Part shown: one piece after another, positions 1 to 10,169 of the stretch
How positions within the stretch are numbered: the first letter of the stretch is position 1
How the letters are laid out: each line of letters opens with the position of its first letter
From: Tubulinosema ratisbonensis
Taxonomy: Eukaryota > Microsporidia > Tubulinosematidae
DNA: 42,086 nt
Assembly: GCA_004000155.1 (NCBI GenBank)
Contig: RCSS01000611.1
Span: 1 to 42,086 of the forward strand
Direction of reading: 5' to 3'
Position numbers and translations under genes: made by a program
The notes under the pieces: generated by a model
Told to the model about the DNA's origin: nothing
Database searches by the model: none
The model's input: only the letters and a program-made list of their open reading frames with translations

Positions 1-2
1 AA

Positions 3-690
3 AATAAAACAATAATTTTTGGAATTGCAAAGTTACTTAAATATTCAGCTGAGAAATCTATGAGTGATTTACAGCATCCACTTAAGGAAAAACTTTTTGA
101 TATTTTTAAATGTTTTTCTGAGAAGATAAGGGATTAAGTTTTTAGATAAGACAGTGGAAGGAATCTTAGAATTTTTATACAATGTGAAGATACAAATACT
201 TTAATTGGATACATAACTAGAGCATATTTTTTTGAACTCTCCACAATTTAAGTTCAGGCTTAACAGCTATAAAAGGTCTCTCACTGCAAAATAATTACAT
301 GAAATATTCATTTTTAAATGAAAACTTTGTTTGGTAAAATGGTTTGGGTATGATGATAAAACAATCATTGTGTTAGAAAACATAAGAAGCATGCTTTCGG
401 AGGAGCTACTAAATACTACAGTAGCGCATACTAATTTTTATAAAGGATTTGAACGGTATTCTAGATCATATCCTAATATCTTTATTTCTTTGTCAAAGAT
501 GATGACTATAAAAGATATAATTATATTAATCTTGACAAAGAGTACAAATACGAGTATGTCGATTAATCACAAGTGCTTCTTTATAAACTTGTAGGATTTT
601 TAAATGTAGATGATAAAAAGATATATTCTTATTTAAAAGTAAATAACAGATGGAAAAGGTTTATAAATTATAAAAAAGTTCAATGAGTGA
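3..690 (+). pseudogene. Possible decayed coding region at window start
   Basis: Three stretches read like protein but lie in different frames and are broken by stops. The first is open from the window edge to a stop at about 137 and contains FGIAKLLKYSAEKSMSD. The second runs from about 331 to 594, opens with TTG and has no ATG. The third begins near 591 and contains VDDKKIYSYLKVNNRWKRF. Their composition, with mixed polar and hydrophobic residues and few homopolymers, differs from the surrounding noise. No family is recognised. It could be the 3' end of a dead gene that starts outside the window, or chance. Confidence 0.22.
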
Positions 691-1761
691 CTTTTACAAA
701 TTCTCCAATAATAGTTTTGTTTAAAAAATAAGCAGAATATAAGAGAACTCTCGTAAATGATTAGTAAAGACCTCAGAAACATACGCTTTATATTTCAGAT
801 AATAAAGAAATTTTTTACTTATTAAAATATTTACTCATTTATCATCTTTTTATTCTTCAACACAAATATTATAAAATTATGTTTCTTTTTAAAATTGAAA
901 ACAAGAAATTACAGATCTAGTTTTTGGTATTTTATTTTAGTTCAACTAATAAAAAAAATACATTGTTTAATTTTTCTTTAAAACAACAAAAATAAATTAG
1001 AAGTCTTAAAATAATTTTTCTAAATCATTTTAATTTTGTATTCTTGTTGTAATAAACAATTTTTCCATGTTTGTTTCGAACCCTGCCTTATACATTGCTA
1101 TAACTTAGAAAATAAAATTTTATTTAATTTATAAAACGTGAGTATGAGTTAAAAATATCATCTGTTAATAGCTTGTATTATTAAATTCCGAATATCACTT
1201 TTTTTGTAAAAAGAAACATTGTCCAATGCAGTTCTCGCATTAAACATATGATCAGTTTTAAATTTATTAAAAATATATTGAAACTATTCCCATTGTAAGC
1301 AGTTGTGCTGGTTTTAAATGAATACATTCTGTTTGTGGATATGATGCAAGAAAATAATATAGTTATAAAGCATAATCTTGATGCAAACGTCACAATTCTT
1401 GTTATAATAAGTTAATATCTTGTATACTTTTTATCAAGACATCGAATCTAGCTCATCTAAAAATATAATGTTAGAATTATCGATATCGGTATCCAGATTC
1501 AGGAGGTATTGAGCGCGACTGGAAGATAGAAGTAAAGGTTAATCGTTTTTACATTTGTAAGTAATGGAGGTAAACATTTCATGGTGAACACACATCCTAG
1601 AATAGCGCGTTCGATTGTTTTCGAGATACTTATTTTTATACCATATGCACTTTAAATCCTAGTTTTTAAAGTTTTAATGGAATTCGCAATATTCTAAGAG
1701 TATAAGCTTAATTAAAATTTAGTTATCTAAAGTTTCCTTTTGTTTTCTTTTATTTTTTTAC
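691..1761. other. Gene-free AT-rich stretch with a GC-richer patch
   Basis: No ORF here has a normal start and protein-like composition. A patch at about 1485-1640 is less AT-rich than its surroundings and reads on the plus strand as a short open stretch ending in a stop. On the minus strand, 1400-1760 gives only interrupted fragments. It may be the body of the decayed transposase whose helix-turn-helix lies at 1762-1899, but no catalytic motif could be read. Confidence 0.3.
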
Positions 1762-1899
1762 CTATACAATTTTCAAACATAATAACTTTCTTTGTTTAAA
1801 TATCGTTGTACTGTCAATGCCCATTGAGGCTGCTACACGCTTGAGCGATTTTTCTAATTTGACATCTGCTATTTTTCCTTTTGTGTCATTATTTATCAT
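1762..1899 (-). pseudogene. Helix-turn-helix fragment, transposase-like
   Basis: A 45-codon minus-strand ORF with an ATG start reads as a short basic lead followed by a homeodomain-like helix-turn-helix (KSLKRVAASMGIDSTTIFK). That layout is typical of the N-terminal DNA-binding part of Tc1/IS630-type transposases. No catalytic domain follows in frame, and the downstream region (on this strand) is full of stops. It is most likely a relic of a transposase gene. A chance ORF is possible, since the only support is the fold-like pattern. Confidence 0.3.
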
Positions 1900-3124
1900 T
1901 TTTTGGTTATGAACTGATAAATATTTACAGAAATTTTTTTAAAAATTTACTGCTTGAAATTTATTTTCTATATGTGTGCATTTTAACTAAATTTTTATAA
2001 AAATTATCCATTTACATATTAAAACTTATATTTAAATAAATTTGGGTTCAAGTTAATTGCTTAAATCTAAAAGAATATAAAGATCTTGTGTTGCAGTATG
2101 GTGATCATAGGGAGCTAAATACGAAATAATAGGTGCTTAAAATAAGTAAGATAAAAGACAAATGTTAGGAAGAGATAATTGCAGACCAAGAAAGAGCAAT
2201 AATCGTTTAAACAGTGCATTTACTTTTTTTAATTTAAACGTTTTAACCGTGAAATATAACCAATACAATTTGTTTATTTAAAATTTATTTGAAAATTATT
2301 TTTTCTTCGTTAAAAACCACTGTCTAGTTGTAAAATTCAAATTTAATATAAGCAAGAATAATCCATTTGTCAATTTAATTGATAAATTGTGAGAATAACA
2401 TGACAAACACAGTCAATCAAAGTCATAATTTTTAAAATTTCTTAACTAAACTATACTTACACTAAAAAGTCTGGAATAATCATTTTAAAAATCCACTAGT
2501 ATGTTTTAAATTGTCTTTTAAGTTTTCTAATGTAATCATATATTTTTTTTAAATAGTTGACTTGAGATTTTTTCCGAAATTTTTAATTTATGTGATAATT
2601 TTGCTTAGCTAAATTTAAAAATTTCTAAATGCAAAAGAAAACACAAGTAAAAAACTAAATTCTCTTTTTGTATTTTACTTTTTGGTACAAATATCATCTC
2701 TTTTAAATTTTTATTAAAGAATTTAAATTAATCACATAAAATTTTTTATTTTTAATTAAGATATTAAAAAAATAGTGATCCGTTGGTTTTTAACAATTCT
2801 AAATTTTTATATTTTTTGTTCCTTTAACATTTTCGGTTAATAGTCATCGTTATTATAAATTAATAGATACTCAATAAAGTATAAATAATAAATCGAAAAG
2901 GCTTACACACTACTTTGAAAATAATGTTATTTTATATTTCATGAAAAATTTAGTGAGAAATACAATTAAAATCAATCAAAAATACAAAATTGCGTTCTTA
3001 TAACCGTATAAGTAGAATTCTATATTTTTGTATTGCTATTTTAAAGGTTTATATTTTGCAATAAAAAACAGCCTTGTAAACATTTGTTTTTTATATATTT
3101 TCACTGTGAGCAAAATTTGCATGA
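1900..3124. other. Gene-free AT-rich stretch
   Basis: Only short stop-rich reading frames and A/T homopolymer runs are seen. No RNA gene, transposase motif or clear repeat was recognised. Confidence 0.4.
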
Positions 3125-3290
3125 TTAGGTATACTAAAGCAATCAATAGAGTGCGTGAGTAGATTTTGGCTAAAAAATCCTCTCGGTATCTTGCACTATA
3201 CACAATTATGAAGAAACATGTTCTAGCATATATTTCTCATGACCAAATACTAATATTTTACATAGAATATATAGAAAAATATTCTATTTT
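3125..3290 (-). repeat. Degenerate copy (F) of the SINE-like dispersed repeat
   Basis: This stretch aligns with the better-preserved copy at 32784-33004 in the same orientation. Shared landmarks, in order, are AATCAAnAGAGTGC, CTCnnnGTATCTTG, a GAnnAAACAT stretch and the AT-rich inner part. Identity looks around 60 percent by eye. The conserved oligo-A end is not clear. The 61-codon ORF across it has no ATG start and is explained by the repeat. Confidence 0.45.
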
Positions 3291-4865
3291 AGATTTATTA
3301 TCCCTAAAAACAAAAAAAGTCAATAATATTCAGAGTTCTATATTTTGGTAAGAGAAAAATGTTCAAGAAATTTTTGTTTTAAATTATTATGAGCTTCTAT
3401 TTTTTTAATTTTTTGAATTTAACAAAAAAAAAGATTGCAGTAATTTTACAGGTTTAAATACAAAAAACCAAGGAACTCATAGTCCGAATCCTTTAAGTAA
3501 TAAAAAATTTACTAATACTAAGTAAATTTTAAAATAATTGATATTTTCATGAAAAAATGTATTAATTTAATAAAAGTCTTTTGTAAAAAAAAACATAAGA
3601 AATTTATAAAAAATGTCTGTTAAGTCAATATGATTAGAAATTGATAAATCTTTAATAGAATTAAAGTTCAAATAATCTATAAACACCTAGAAAACAATAA
3701 AGATTCTCATTGAATAAATTTATAATACAGTTTTAATAAATGTCGTGATTGATAACAGCTGGAGCAAATTTTCTTAGCTTTCTTTTTTTTATAAACACGA
3801 TTTAAAGGAAAAATAATTTATTTAATAAATTCTTTATATAATTTACTATATGTTTTGCACCAATCACTTAAAGTCCTCCTTTTATACTTTAAAAGAGTTA
3901 CATTATCAACTCATGATAATAAATTAAAATTGAATCATAAAAAAATTAAAAAACCTTTTTGCGATACCCCCTTGAATTTAATGATATGTTAAAAAACAAT
4001 TGGGCATAAAAAGCATCACAACAGCAGCCTAAATGATATTTTAAGAAATAAGATAAACAAAAAAAAACACTAAAATTTTGAAACAAAATTAAATTAGAGT
4101 AATAAATATTTATAAATTTTTTAAAAACAAAAACATTGACTTTCTAAAAGATTTCTAGCATTATACCCTTACATTTTTTCTTTAATTTATTAACCTGCTT
4201 AAGTATAAAAATTCTCTATTATATATCCCACTTTTTTAATTCTCTTTGTTATCTAGAAAGAGGCGATTTAAACGAACGATCTTTTGTATATAATATAAAT
4301 CGCTTGTTAATTAATATTTTTTAAAATCATGATAATTTCTTTTACTCTATTTTCAAAAGAAACTAGTAATTTAGTGTCATTAGTTGTTAACTTATTAGTT
4401 TTAAAACTATCATAAGATATCTAATCTAATAAAGATTGAAACTATTTGATAATGTTGATTATTTTAGTAAGCATTTATTTGACAGTGAACTTTTATATAC
4501 AATAGTCTTTAAAAATTCCGAAAATTGTTTCGAAGATCTTATTCACCACAAAAAAATACTAAATACAGTTTGTTTAAAACTTTACCCGAATCTAATGATG
4601 CGCTGCATTCTAATTAAATCACCTAAAGCTGAAGAAGAATCTAATTTCTGTTATTTATTAATTTTAATTTATCTACTTACCATTATTCTTCTCCTATTAT
4701 TTTTCCAAAAAATTTTGGTATTTTAATATGCTAAACTTGGAATATCATCAAATTTCTAAAAATTAATATTTAATTTCGTTTAGCGTGTCAAAAATATTAG
4801 TTCAATTAAAAATACATCTCAAATAAGATCAAACTGCTGCATTTTACTATTAAACTTGTTAGATT
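3291..4865. other. Gene-free AT-rich stretch
   Basis: No supported gene. A 96-codon plus-strand ORF at 4436-4726 opens with TTG, is preceded by in-frame stops, and ends in a hydrophobic tail. It is not called because no ATG stands before the middle of the frame. The rest is A/T-rich with no recognisable repeat. Confidence 0.35.
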
Positions 4866-4900
4866 TTTTTGTTGCCTAAGGATGGGAAATCTTTACTTGT
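4866..4900 (-). repeat. Head fragment (E) of the SINE-like repeat
   Basis: A T-run followed by GTTGCCTAAGGATGGGAAATC matches the conserved oligo-A-bearing end of the dispersed repeat (compare 28279 onward). Sequence beyond about 4900 no longer aligns convincingly, so only this end is preserved or recognisable. Confidence 0.5.
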
Positions 4901-5577
4901 TAGATAAACAAACCTTTTCTTTCACAATTAATAAAGAATAGCAATTTGACTTCTTTCAATTTTTACAACATAATGTTATAAACCATTATAAAAGTTAAAG
5001 CTCTCTACTTATATCACTTGATAAGCTATGATGTCTATTAAGACTTACTGTTGATAAGAATTTTAATGTATAAAATATTTTTAAGGAAAAAAAATAATAT
5101 AAACCTATGATTAAAGCCTTATATATAATTTTAGTATAATCATAATATTTTTACAACTCAGATGTTTATGTAAAGCTTTTTTGTATTTATTCTAAATGTA
5201 TATTATTCCATCTTTTCTAGCTAATTTTTTCGGTAAAATATCTCTTTATTTTTGTTTTTTGCCCTCTTGTATTAACGAATTGTTCAATTATCAAAGCCCT
5301 GCATAAATAATATATTTTTAATACAAACGACATAGATAATTTACAATAGTAATAAAAATTTTTGAAAAAGAAAAAAAATATATGAGCTCATAAAAGATAT
5401 AACTGAAAAAATCAACAAATTAAATTTTACGTAATATATGAAAAATGGTTTATTTAAAAAATTTTTGTAAAAACACACACTTATAATAAATAATCATTAA
5501 TTTTTCTCTCTATATTTAGTATAATAAAAATATTAAGACATTAAAATAAAATATTTTAAAACAAATAATAATCAGAT
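4901..5577. other. AT-rich spacer downstream of the surface-protein gene
   Basis: No ORF or structured element is recognisable. It forms the 3' flank of the minus-strand gene ending at 5578. Confidence 0.4.
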
Positions 5578-8355
5578 TTATTTTCTACAGCCAAAAAATT
5601 TTAGATATTTCATCAGAAAAAAAAGTGAAATTAAAACTCCTATAAAAGATAGCCCAAATTTTCCGATCTGAATAAAATTATCTATAGTTTCTAATTTGTC
5701 TTCTAGTTTAGTGATTATTCCTTGTGTATTAAACTTAGTAAAATTTTCTGCTTTTTCAAATATTTTATTCTGTAAAACAGATCCGTTTTTGAGATTATTT
5801 TGATTTGCATTCCAATTAAAAGGTTTTGGTGTAGAAGTTTTTGTGTCAAACGAATGGCGGTTAGTCGTTTTGTTAGTGTTTTTTTGAATTAGTGGATTTT
5901 CTGTCGTTTTCCTGGGGTTTTTATGTGATGCTAAATTTCTTCTGGGTGGTTTAGTTTGGGTTTCTTGATGTAAATTTTTCTTTGTTGTAGTAACATTTAC
6001 AGAATCCAATGTTTTTTCTGATTTCTTGGTTCTGTTTTTAGAATCGGATTCTGCCACCTTTGTATTGTTTTTATGACCACTTGTAAATTTTGATTTGTCT
6101 TCATTATTAGCTGATGTTCTAATAAAATTGTTATTTTCTGTTTTAGGTTTACTAACATCGAGTCTTATTTCCTTTGATGAGTTCTTAGGTTTATTATTGT
6201 TTTCGTGCGTTTCATGATGATTTAACCCCGGCTTTGTGGTAGGTTTTGTGGGGTTGGCTACGAGAGAGGAGATTTTTGATCCTAGATAATTTACCCCATA
6301 TTCAAGATAGTTAACGCCTTTCTTTCCGATTCCAATAATCTTACCCCCGATTTCGACTGCGGCACCTGCATATTCTTTTGTTTTATCGTATATTCCCTCT
6401 ACAGCCCCCTTAATTGTTCCTTTTATAGTATCTTTTCCAGCATTTATGACCGAATTACCAAAAGAATTATGGTTTTCATCTGTAGAATTTTTTAAGCGAT
6501 CATTTTCATTTTGCAATGTTTTTGTGTATGTGTCATTAAAATCGGAAACAACAGTAGATAAATTATGTTTTAAATCTGTAGAATTTCTAAAATGCCCGTT
6601 TTCATTTTTCGTAGTTTTTTCATTTGTGTAATTATAATCTAAAACAACAGCAGGAGTATTGTGTTCTAGATCTGTATAATTTCTAAAGTGATCGTTTTCA
6701 TTTTGCAATATTTTTGTATTTGTGTCATTATAATCTAAAAGAATTGCAGGAGAGTTATTGTTTTGCAAAATCAATGTAATAGGAATGTTTTCTTCAGTAG
6801 AAGTAGATCTTTCGTTTGGAGATTTCGTAGTTTGATGTAATTTTCGAGATGTTTCTGTAGTATAATCTTCTTTTATATTAAATTTATATTTATTTGTTGT
6901 TACTTCGTTAATACCCTCAGTAGTCTTTGTTATTTCTATCAAGTTATTTATATGGTTACTTTTATCAAATATAGAATTTTCAGGTTTATTTTTTATGATA
7001 TTTTCAGTTCTGTTTTGTAAATTTCTTTCTATAGAAGATGACTTTAAACTGACAAGTTGCTTTTCTTCGTCATTATTGTTTGAAATTGTAAATTTACTCT
7101 GGTATTTCGGATTTGTTGATTCTGTGGGTTTGTTTAATTTATCGTTTATGTTATCCGGACCATCTGTAGTAATAACATAATTAATGAAATTAGGATTAAA
7201 ATAAGTATGAGCTCCAATATAAAATTCATCTTTGTTTATTTTCACTTTTCTCTGACAAATTAAATCATCTAAAGGTGAACTGCTCTGTTGGTTTTGTTGC
7301 ATCTGTCTATCTTTTTTTTTATTTAGAAACGGAAAGGTGGTGTTTATATCATTGTAATAATTATTATTCAAATGGGGTTTCACTCTTTCGCTAGATAAAA
7401 GCCTAGGACTTTGAGATATCAAAGGAGGTGTCGGTATCTTGTTAGTAGCTAATGAATTTTGCCTNTCTTTTAACATATTAATATGTTTATTCATGTACTC
7501 GTTAGATGTTATATTAAATGTATTTTTATTACTAAGAATGACTTCTTTAGGATTTGTTTTAATTTCATTTTCTTCGATTGAGTTTGTTTGTATTAAGGCA
7601 TTTGTCTCATTTACTACAAAATTCCTATCCTCTTCGATGATATCATATTGAAGTGGTATTTCATTTTCTTGTGTTTCTTCTTCTGCTTTTGAATACCTAG
7701 TATCCTTGAAAAATAGGTTGCTTTGCATTAAATCTTCTTGTGCTTCGTAGTCTTTTTTATTTACATCTGTATCATTTAAAATGTTTTCAGCGCTGGTATC
7801 TATTATTGTATAATTAATATTCTGTATTTGATCATAGTTATCTGGAATTTGTGGTATGTTATTTTCATCAATTTTATAGCAAAAAAGTTTTTTATTTTGA
7901 TTATTAATAATAATTCTGAATTTGTATAATCCTAAATTATCTGGGTTGTTAAATTTTAATTTAAATAATTTTTCACTAAATTCTAAAATCTCATTGCAAG
8001 GGTCATCATTTGTTACAATAAAATTAACTCTTATTATCTTAATATGTATTTTTGGGTCATATTTATCCTGTATAACTGTTTTTTCGGGAAATTGGTCAAA
8101 ATTGATTTGTTCAACACGATCAGATAAATTTTGTATTAAATAAATAGATTCTAAATAGGTTTCTCCTGTTTTATCATCATATTGTTCGATAGTATCAAAT
8201 GCTAAATTATCATTCTTTGGATCAAAATAAACAGTTTCGTTTTCATCGTTGCTGTTATCGGGTGTCGCTTCTTTTGTAATTATAAAGGGTTTACTACTAT
8301 AAATTAGTAAACATAACAAAAATAAAATCCCTTTAAACTTTTTATGCGCTATCAT
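5578..8355 (-). CDS. Secreted/surface single-pass membrane protein with internal repeats
   Basis: A 925-aa protein with no recognised family. Residues 1-22 form a signal peptide (basic MIAHKKFKG, then a hydrophobic core). A hydrophobic segment at about 898-919 before a short basic tail (KFFGCRK) predicts a type I membrane protein with most of the chain outside or in the secretory lumen. The body is rich in Asn, Thr, Ser and Lys, with many N-x-S/T sequons. Residues 532-629 hold three tandem repeats of 32-34 aa, each with a D-[YF]-N-x-T core, an NEN[DG] and an N-[SY]-T-D. Residues 634-698 are a low-complexity amphipathic stretch rich in Gly, Lys, Ile and Val, unlike the rest. Few cysteines are present. 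Start: the first ATG gives a complete signal peptide. The composition suits a spore-wall or host-facing surface protein, which is inference only. One codon holds an N (residue 297). Confidence 0.85.
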   Translation of the reverse strand: MIAHKKFKGILFLLCLLIYSSKPFIITKEATPDNSNDENETVYFDPKNDNLAFDTIEQYDDKTGETYLESIYLIQNLSDRVEQINFDQFPEKTVIQDKYDPKIHIKIIRVNFIVTNDDPCNEILEFSEKLFKLKFNNPDNLGLYKFRIIINNQNKKLFCYKIDENNIPQIPDNYDQIQNINYTIIDTSAENILNDTDVNKKDYEAQEDLMQSNLFFKDTRYSKAEEETQENEIPLQYDIIEEDRNFVVNETNALIQTNSIEENEIKTNPKEVILSNKNTFNITSNEYMNKHINMLKXRQNSLATNKIPTPPLISQSPRLLSSERVKPHLNNNYYNDINTTFPFLNKKKDRQMQQNQQSSSPLDDLICQRKVKINKDEFYIGAHTYFNPNFINYVITTDGPDNINDKLNKPTESTNPKYQSKFTISNNNDEEKQLVSLKSSSIERNLQNRTENIIKNKPENSIFDKSNHINNLIEITKTTEGINEVTTNKYKFNIKEDYTTETSRKLHQTTKSPNERSTSTEENIPITLILQNNNSPAILLDYNDTNTKILQNENDHFRNYTDLEHNTPAVVLDYNYTNEKTTKNENGHFRNSTDLKHNLSTVVSDFNDTYTKTLQNENDRLKNSTDENHNSFGNSVINAGKDTIKGTIKGAVEGIYDKTKEYAGAAVEIGGKIIGIGKKGVNYLEYGVNYLGSKISSLVANPTKPTTKPGLNHHETHENNNKPKNSSKEIRLDVSKPKTENNNFIRTSANNEDKSKFTSGHKNNTKVAESDSKNRTKKSEKTLDSVNVTTTKKNLHQETQTKPPRRNLASHKNPRKTTENPLIQKNTNKTTNRHSFDTKTSTPKPFNWNANQNNLKNGSVLQNKIFEKAENFTKFNTQGIITKLEDKLETIDNFIQIGKFGLSFIGVLISLFFLMKYLKFFGCRK
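6469..6762 (-). repeat. Tandem in-frame coding repeats, three units of about 96-102 bp
   Basis: Within the 925-aa membrane protein, residues 532-565, 566-597 and 598-629 are three diverged copies. Each carries LDYN-type, NEN and STD motifs at the same spacing. Such repeats are prone to copy-number change. Confidence 0.7.
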
Positions 8356-10169
8356 GAATGCTCTAAAATTTTGTTTTTATATTTTATAAAATTTTTTAAA
8401 ATCCTTAAAAAATAAAATAGATCAAATTAATGCTTTCGTGAAAAAATTTTTTCTCGTTAAGTTTTTTCATTTTCAAGAAACATATAAAACCCCTTAATGT
8501 ATAGTTCTCTGATATTATTAGTAAGGCGGTCAACTTGTATGGAATGTGTTTTTGATCAAAACTGTCTAAAACGGATATATTAAAGGCGTTTTTTGTTTTT
8601 CTGTTGTGTATTATAAAAATATTTTGGTTTTATCGTAAAATGGAATAGATATTGTATTAAAAGTGGGTTTTTACACATTAAATCTACATTTAGATAGAGT
8701 TTGTCTTTTTTCTTTTATTTAATCTTATAAATTTTACCTGAACAATTTAAATGTATGGAAGATATTTATACAAAAAAGAATTAATATATTAATTTAATAT
8801 ATTTTCATTTGATTATCAAGATATTGTTTATTTTTAAAAGATTATTACCATATTATTATATATTATTGGATGTCATTTAGTATTTTTTTTTAATTTTTAT
8901 TGTTTTTGTAAATATCGTCTGATTGAAAAATATAGTAATATGTTTTATTTTTCTAAAAACCCTTTTTTAATTTAACCGACAGTATAATCATCACATTAAT
9001 ATAAAAATCTTTATAATACATCTTAACAATTTCTTAACTTGATTTTGTATATTTCTTTGACTTAGATAATTAGCGCCTTGCCTTTTTTGAAAAACTTGGA
9101 AGATATAATGAAAACACAGTCAAAAATAAAATTATATCTGGTATACCTGCCTCGACTTCATTTTCTATAAATTTTTTTAGTCTCAAAAACATTCGCTAAA
9201 TTTGATTTAAAACAATATTAAAGCCTCAAAGTTTATAAAATGTGTTGAATGTTAAGACGGCTTGGTTTTAAAAAAAAAATTTTTAGTCTTTTATATTAAC
9301 CAAAAATTTAGCAGAAAACTTTTGATTTTTTTTGTATTATTGATAAACTATTCTTTGATTCAATTTAATATTTTTACACAAAACTTATTTATTTAATAAA
9401 CAGATTATTGATGTAAATTTTGAAATAATATTATAAATAACATATGAAAGATTTTTTGCGTTATTCTTAGGTTTATAATGTTGTTTTTTTCATATCCTAG
9501 AAATATTCTAGAGGTGTTTATCCACACGAATAAGTTTTTAGAAATGTTCTTAAAATCTTAAAAAGGTTTTGTAGGGAATACATCGAAATAAAAGGTGAAT
9601 AAAAGTAATGTAAAATTTTTTTATTTTTAAAACAAAGGTTCCATTTTTACCGTATACGATGGTATAAACTTTGGTTTAAATAATTTACAAAGGTATTTAA
9701 TTTTGTTTAATATATTCAAAAAAATTTATTGTTAAAATTGTGATTTTTTAAAAATATTTTAATTATAAAATAATGCGGAAATTACTTATTGTGATTCGTT
9801 TTAATTTAAATATGTATTGTTTTTTTTAATGCTGATTTTTAAAAAGTTTCTGGGTCTTAGAATTTGTGGCTTTCTAATAAATATTTAGGTTTTTAAAAAT
9901 ATATACAAAGTATAGCAAAGTTGTTTCTTTATTTTATAGAAAAATTTTTACATACATTTAAAATAATTAAAAATATTTACTTAAATTAAATTATTATTTC
10001 TTTCTGTTCTAGTTCCTTTCAAAGACATTTGCTTTTTATGTTTAATTTGTTTTAAAAATATTAATAAATATTTCAAGATTATCTTGTTACCAATAAAAAA
10101 AGTCTTTTTTTATTAATATATTTTCCTTATCGATAAAAAAACTTNATAATATACAATTCTCTTGAATCC
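8356..10169. other. Long intergenic region between divergent genes
   Basis: This 1.8-kb AT-rich region separates the minus-strand membrane-protein gene from the first secreted paralogue and should hold both promoters. No RNA gene, transposase or copy of the dispersed repeat was recognised. A 40-codon minus-strand ORF with ATG at 9070-9192 is the only protein-like reading frame and is too weak to call. Confidence 0.4.

Noticed and set aside
331..594. 87-codon plus-strand ORF as an intact gene
   Set aside because: It opens with TTG, no ATG is suitably placed, and adjoining protein-like pieces lie in other frames. It is treated only as part of a possible decayed region.
1070..1110. GGGTTCGAAAC on the minus strand as a tRNA T-loop
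   Set aside because: No T-stem pairing, acceptor stem or anticodon arm can be formed around it.
1181..1393. 70-codon minus-strand ORF
   Set aside because: GTG start, hydrophobic low-information sequence, no motif. Microsporidian nuclear genes start with ATG.
3166..3351. 61-codon plus-strand ORF
   Set aside because: TTG start, and most of it lies inside a degenerate copy of the dispersed repeat.
4436..4726. 96-codon plus-strand ORF with hydrophobic C-terminus
   Set aside because: TTG start preceded by two in-frame stops, with the first ATG only in the second half. The composition is somewhat protein-like, so a decayed gene is possible, but there is no positive evidence.
9070..9192. 40-codon minus-strand ORF with ATG and one hydrophobic segment
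   Set aside because: It could encode a tiny membrane protein, but ORFs of this length are expected by chance in 1.8 kb and no family was recognised.
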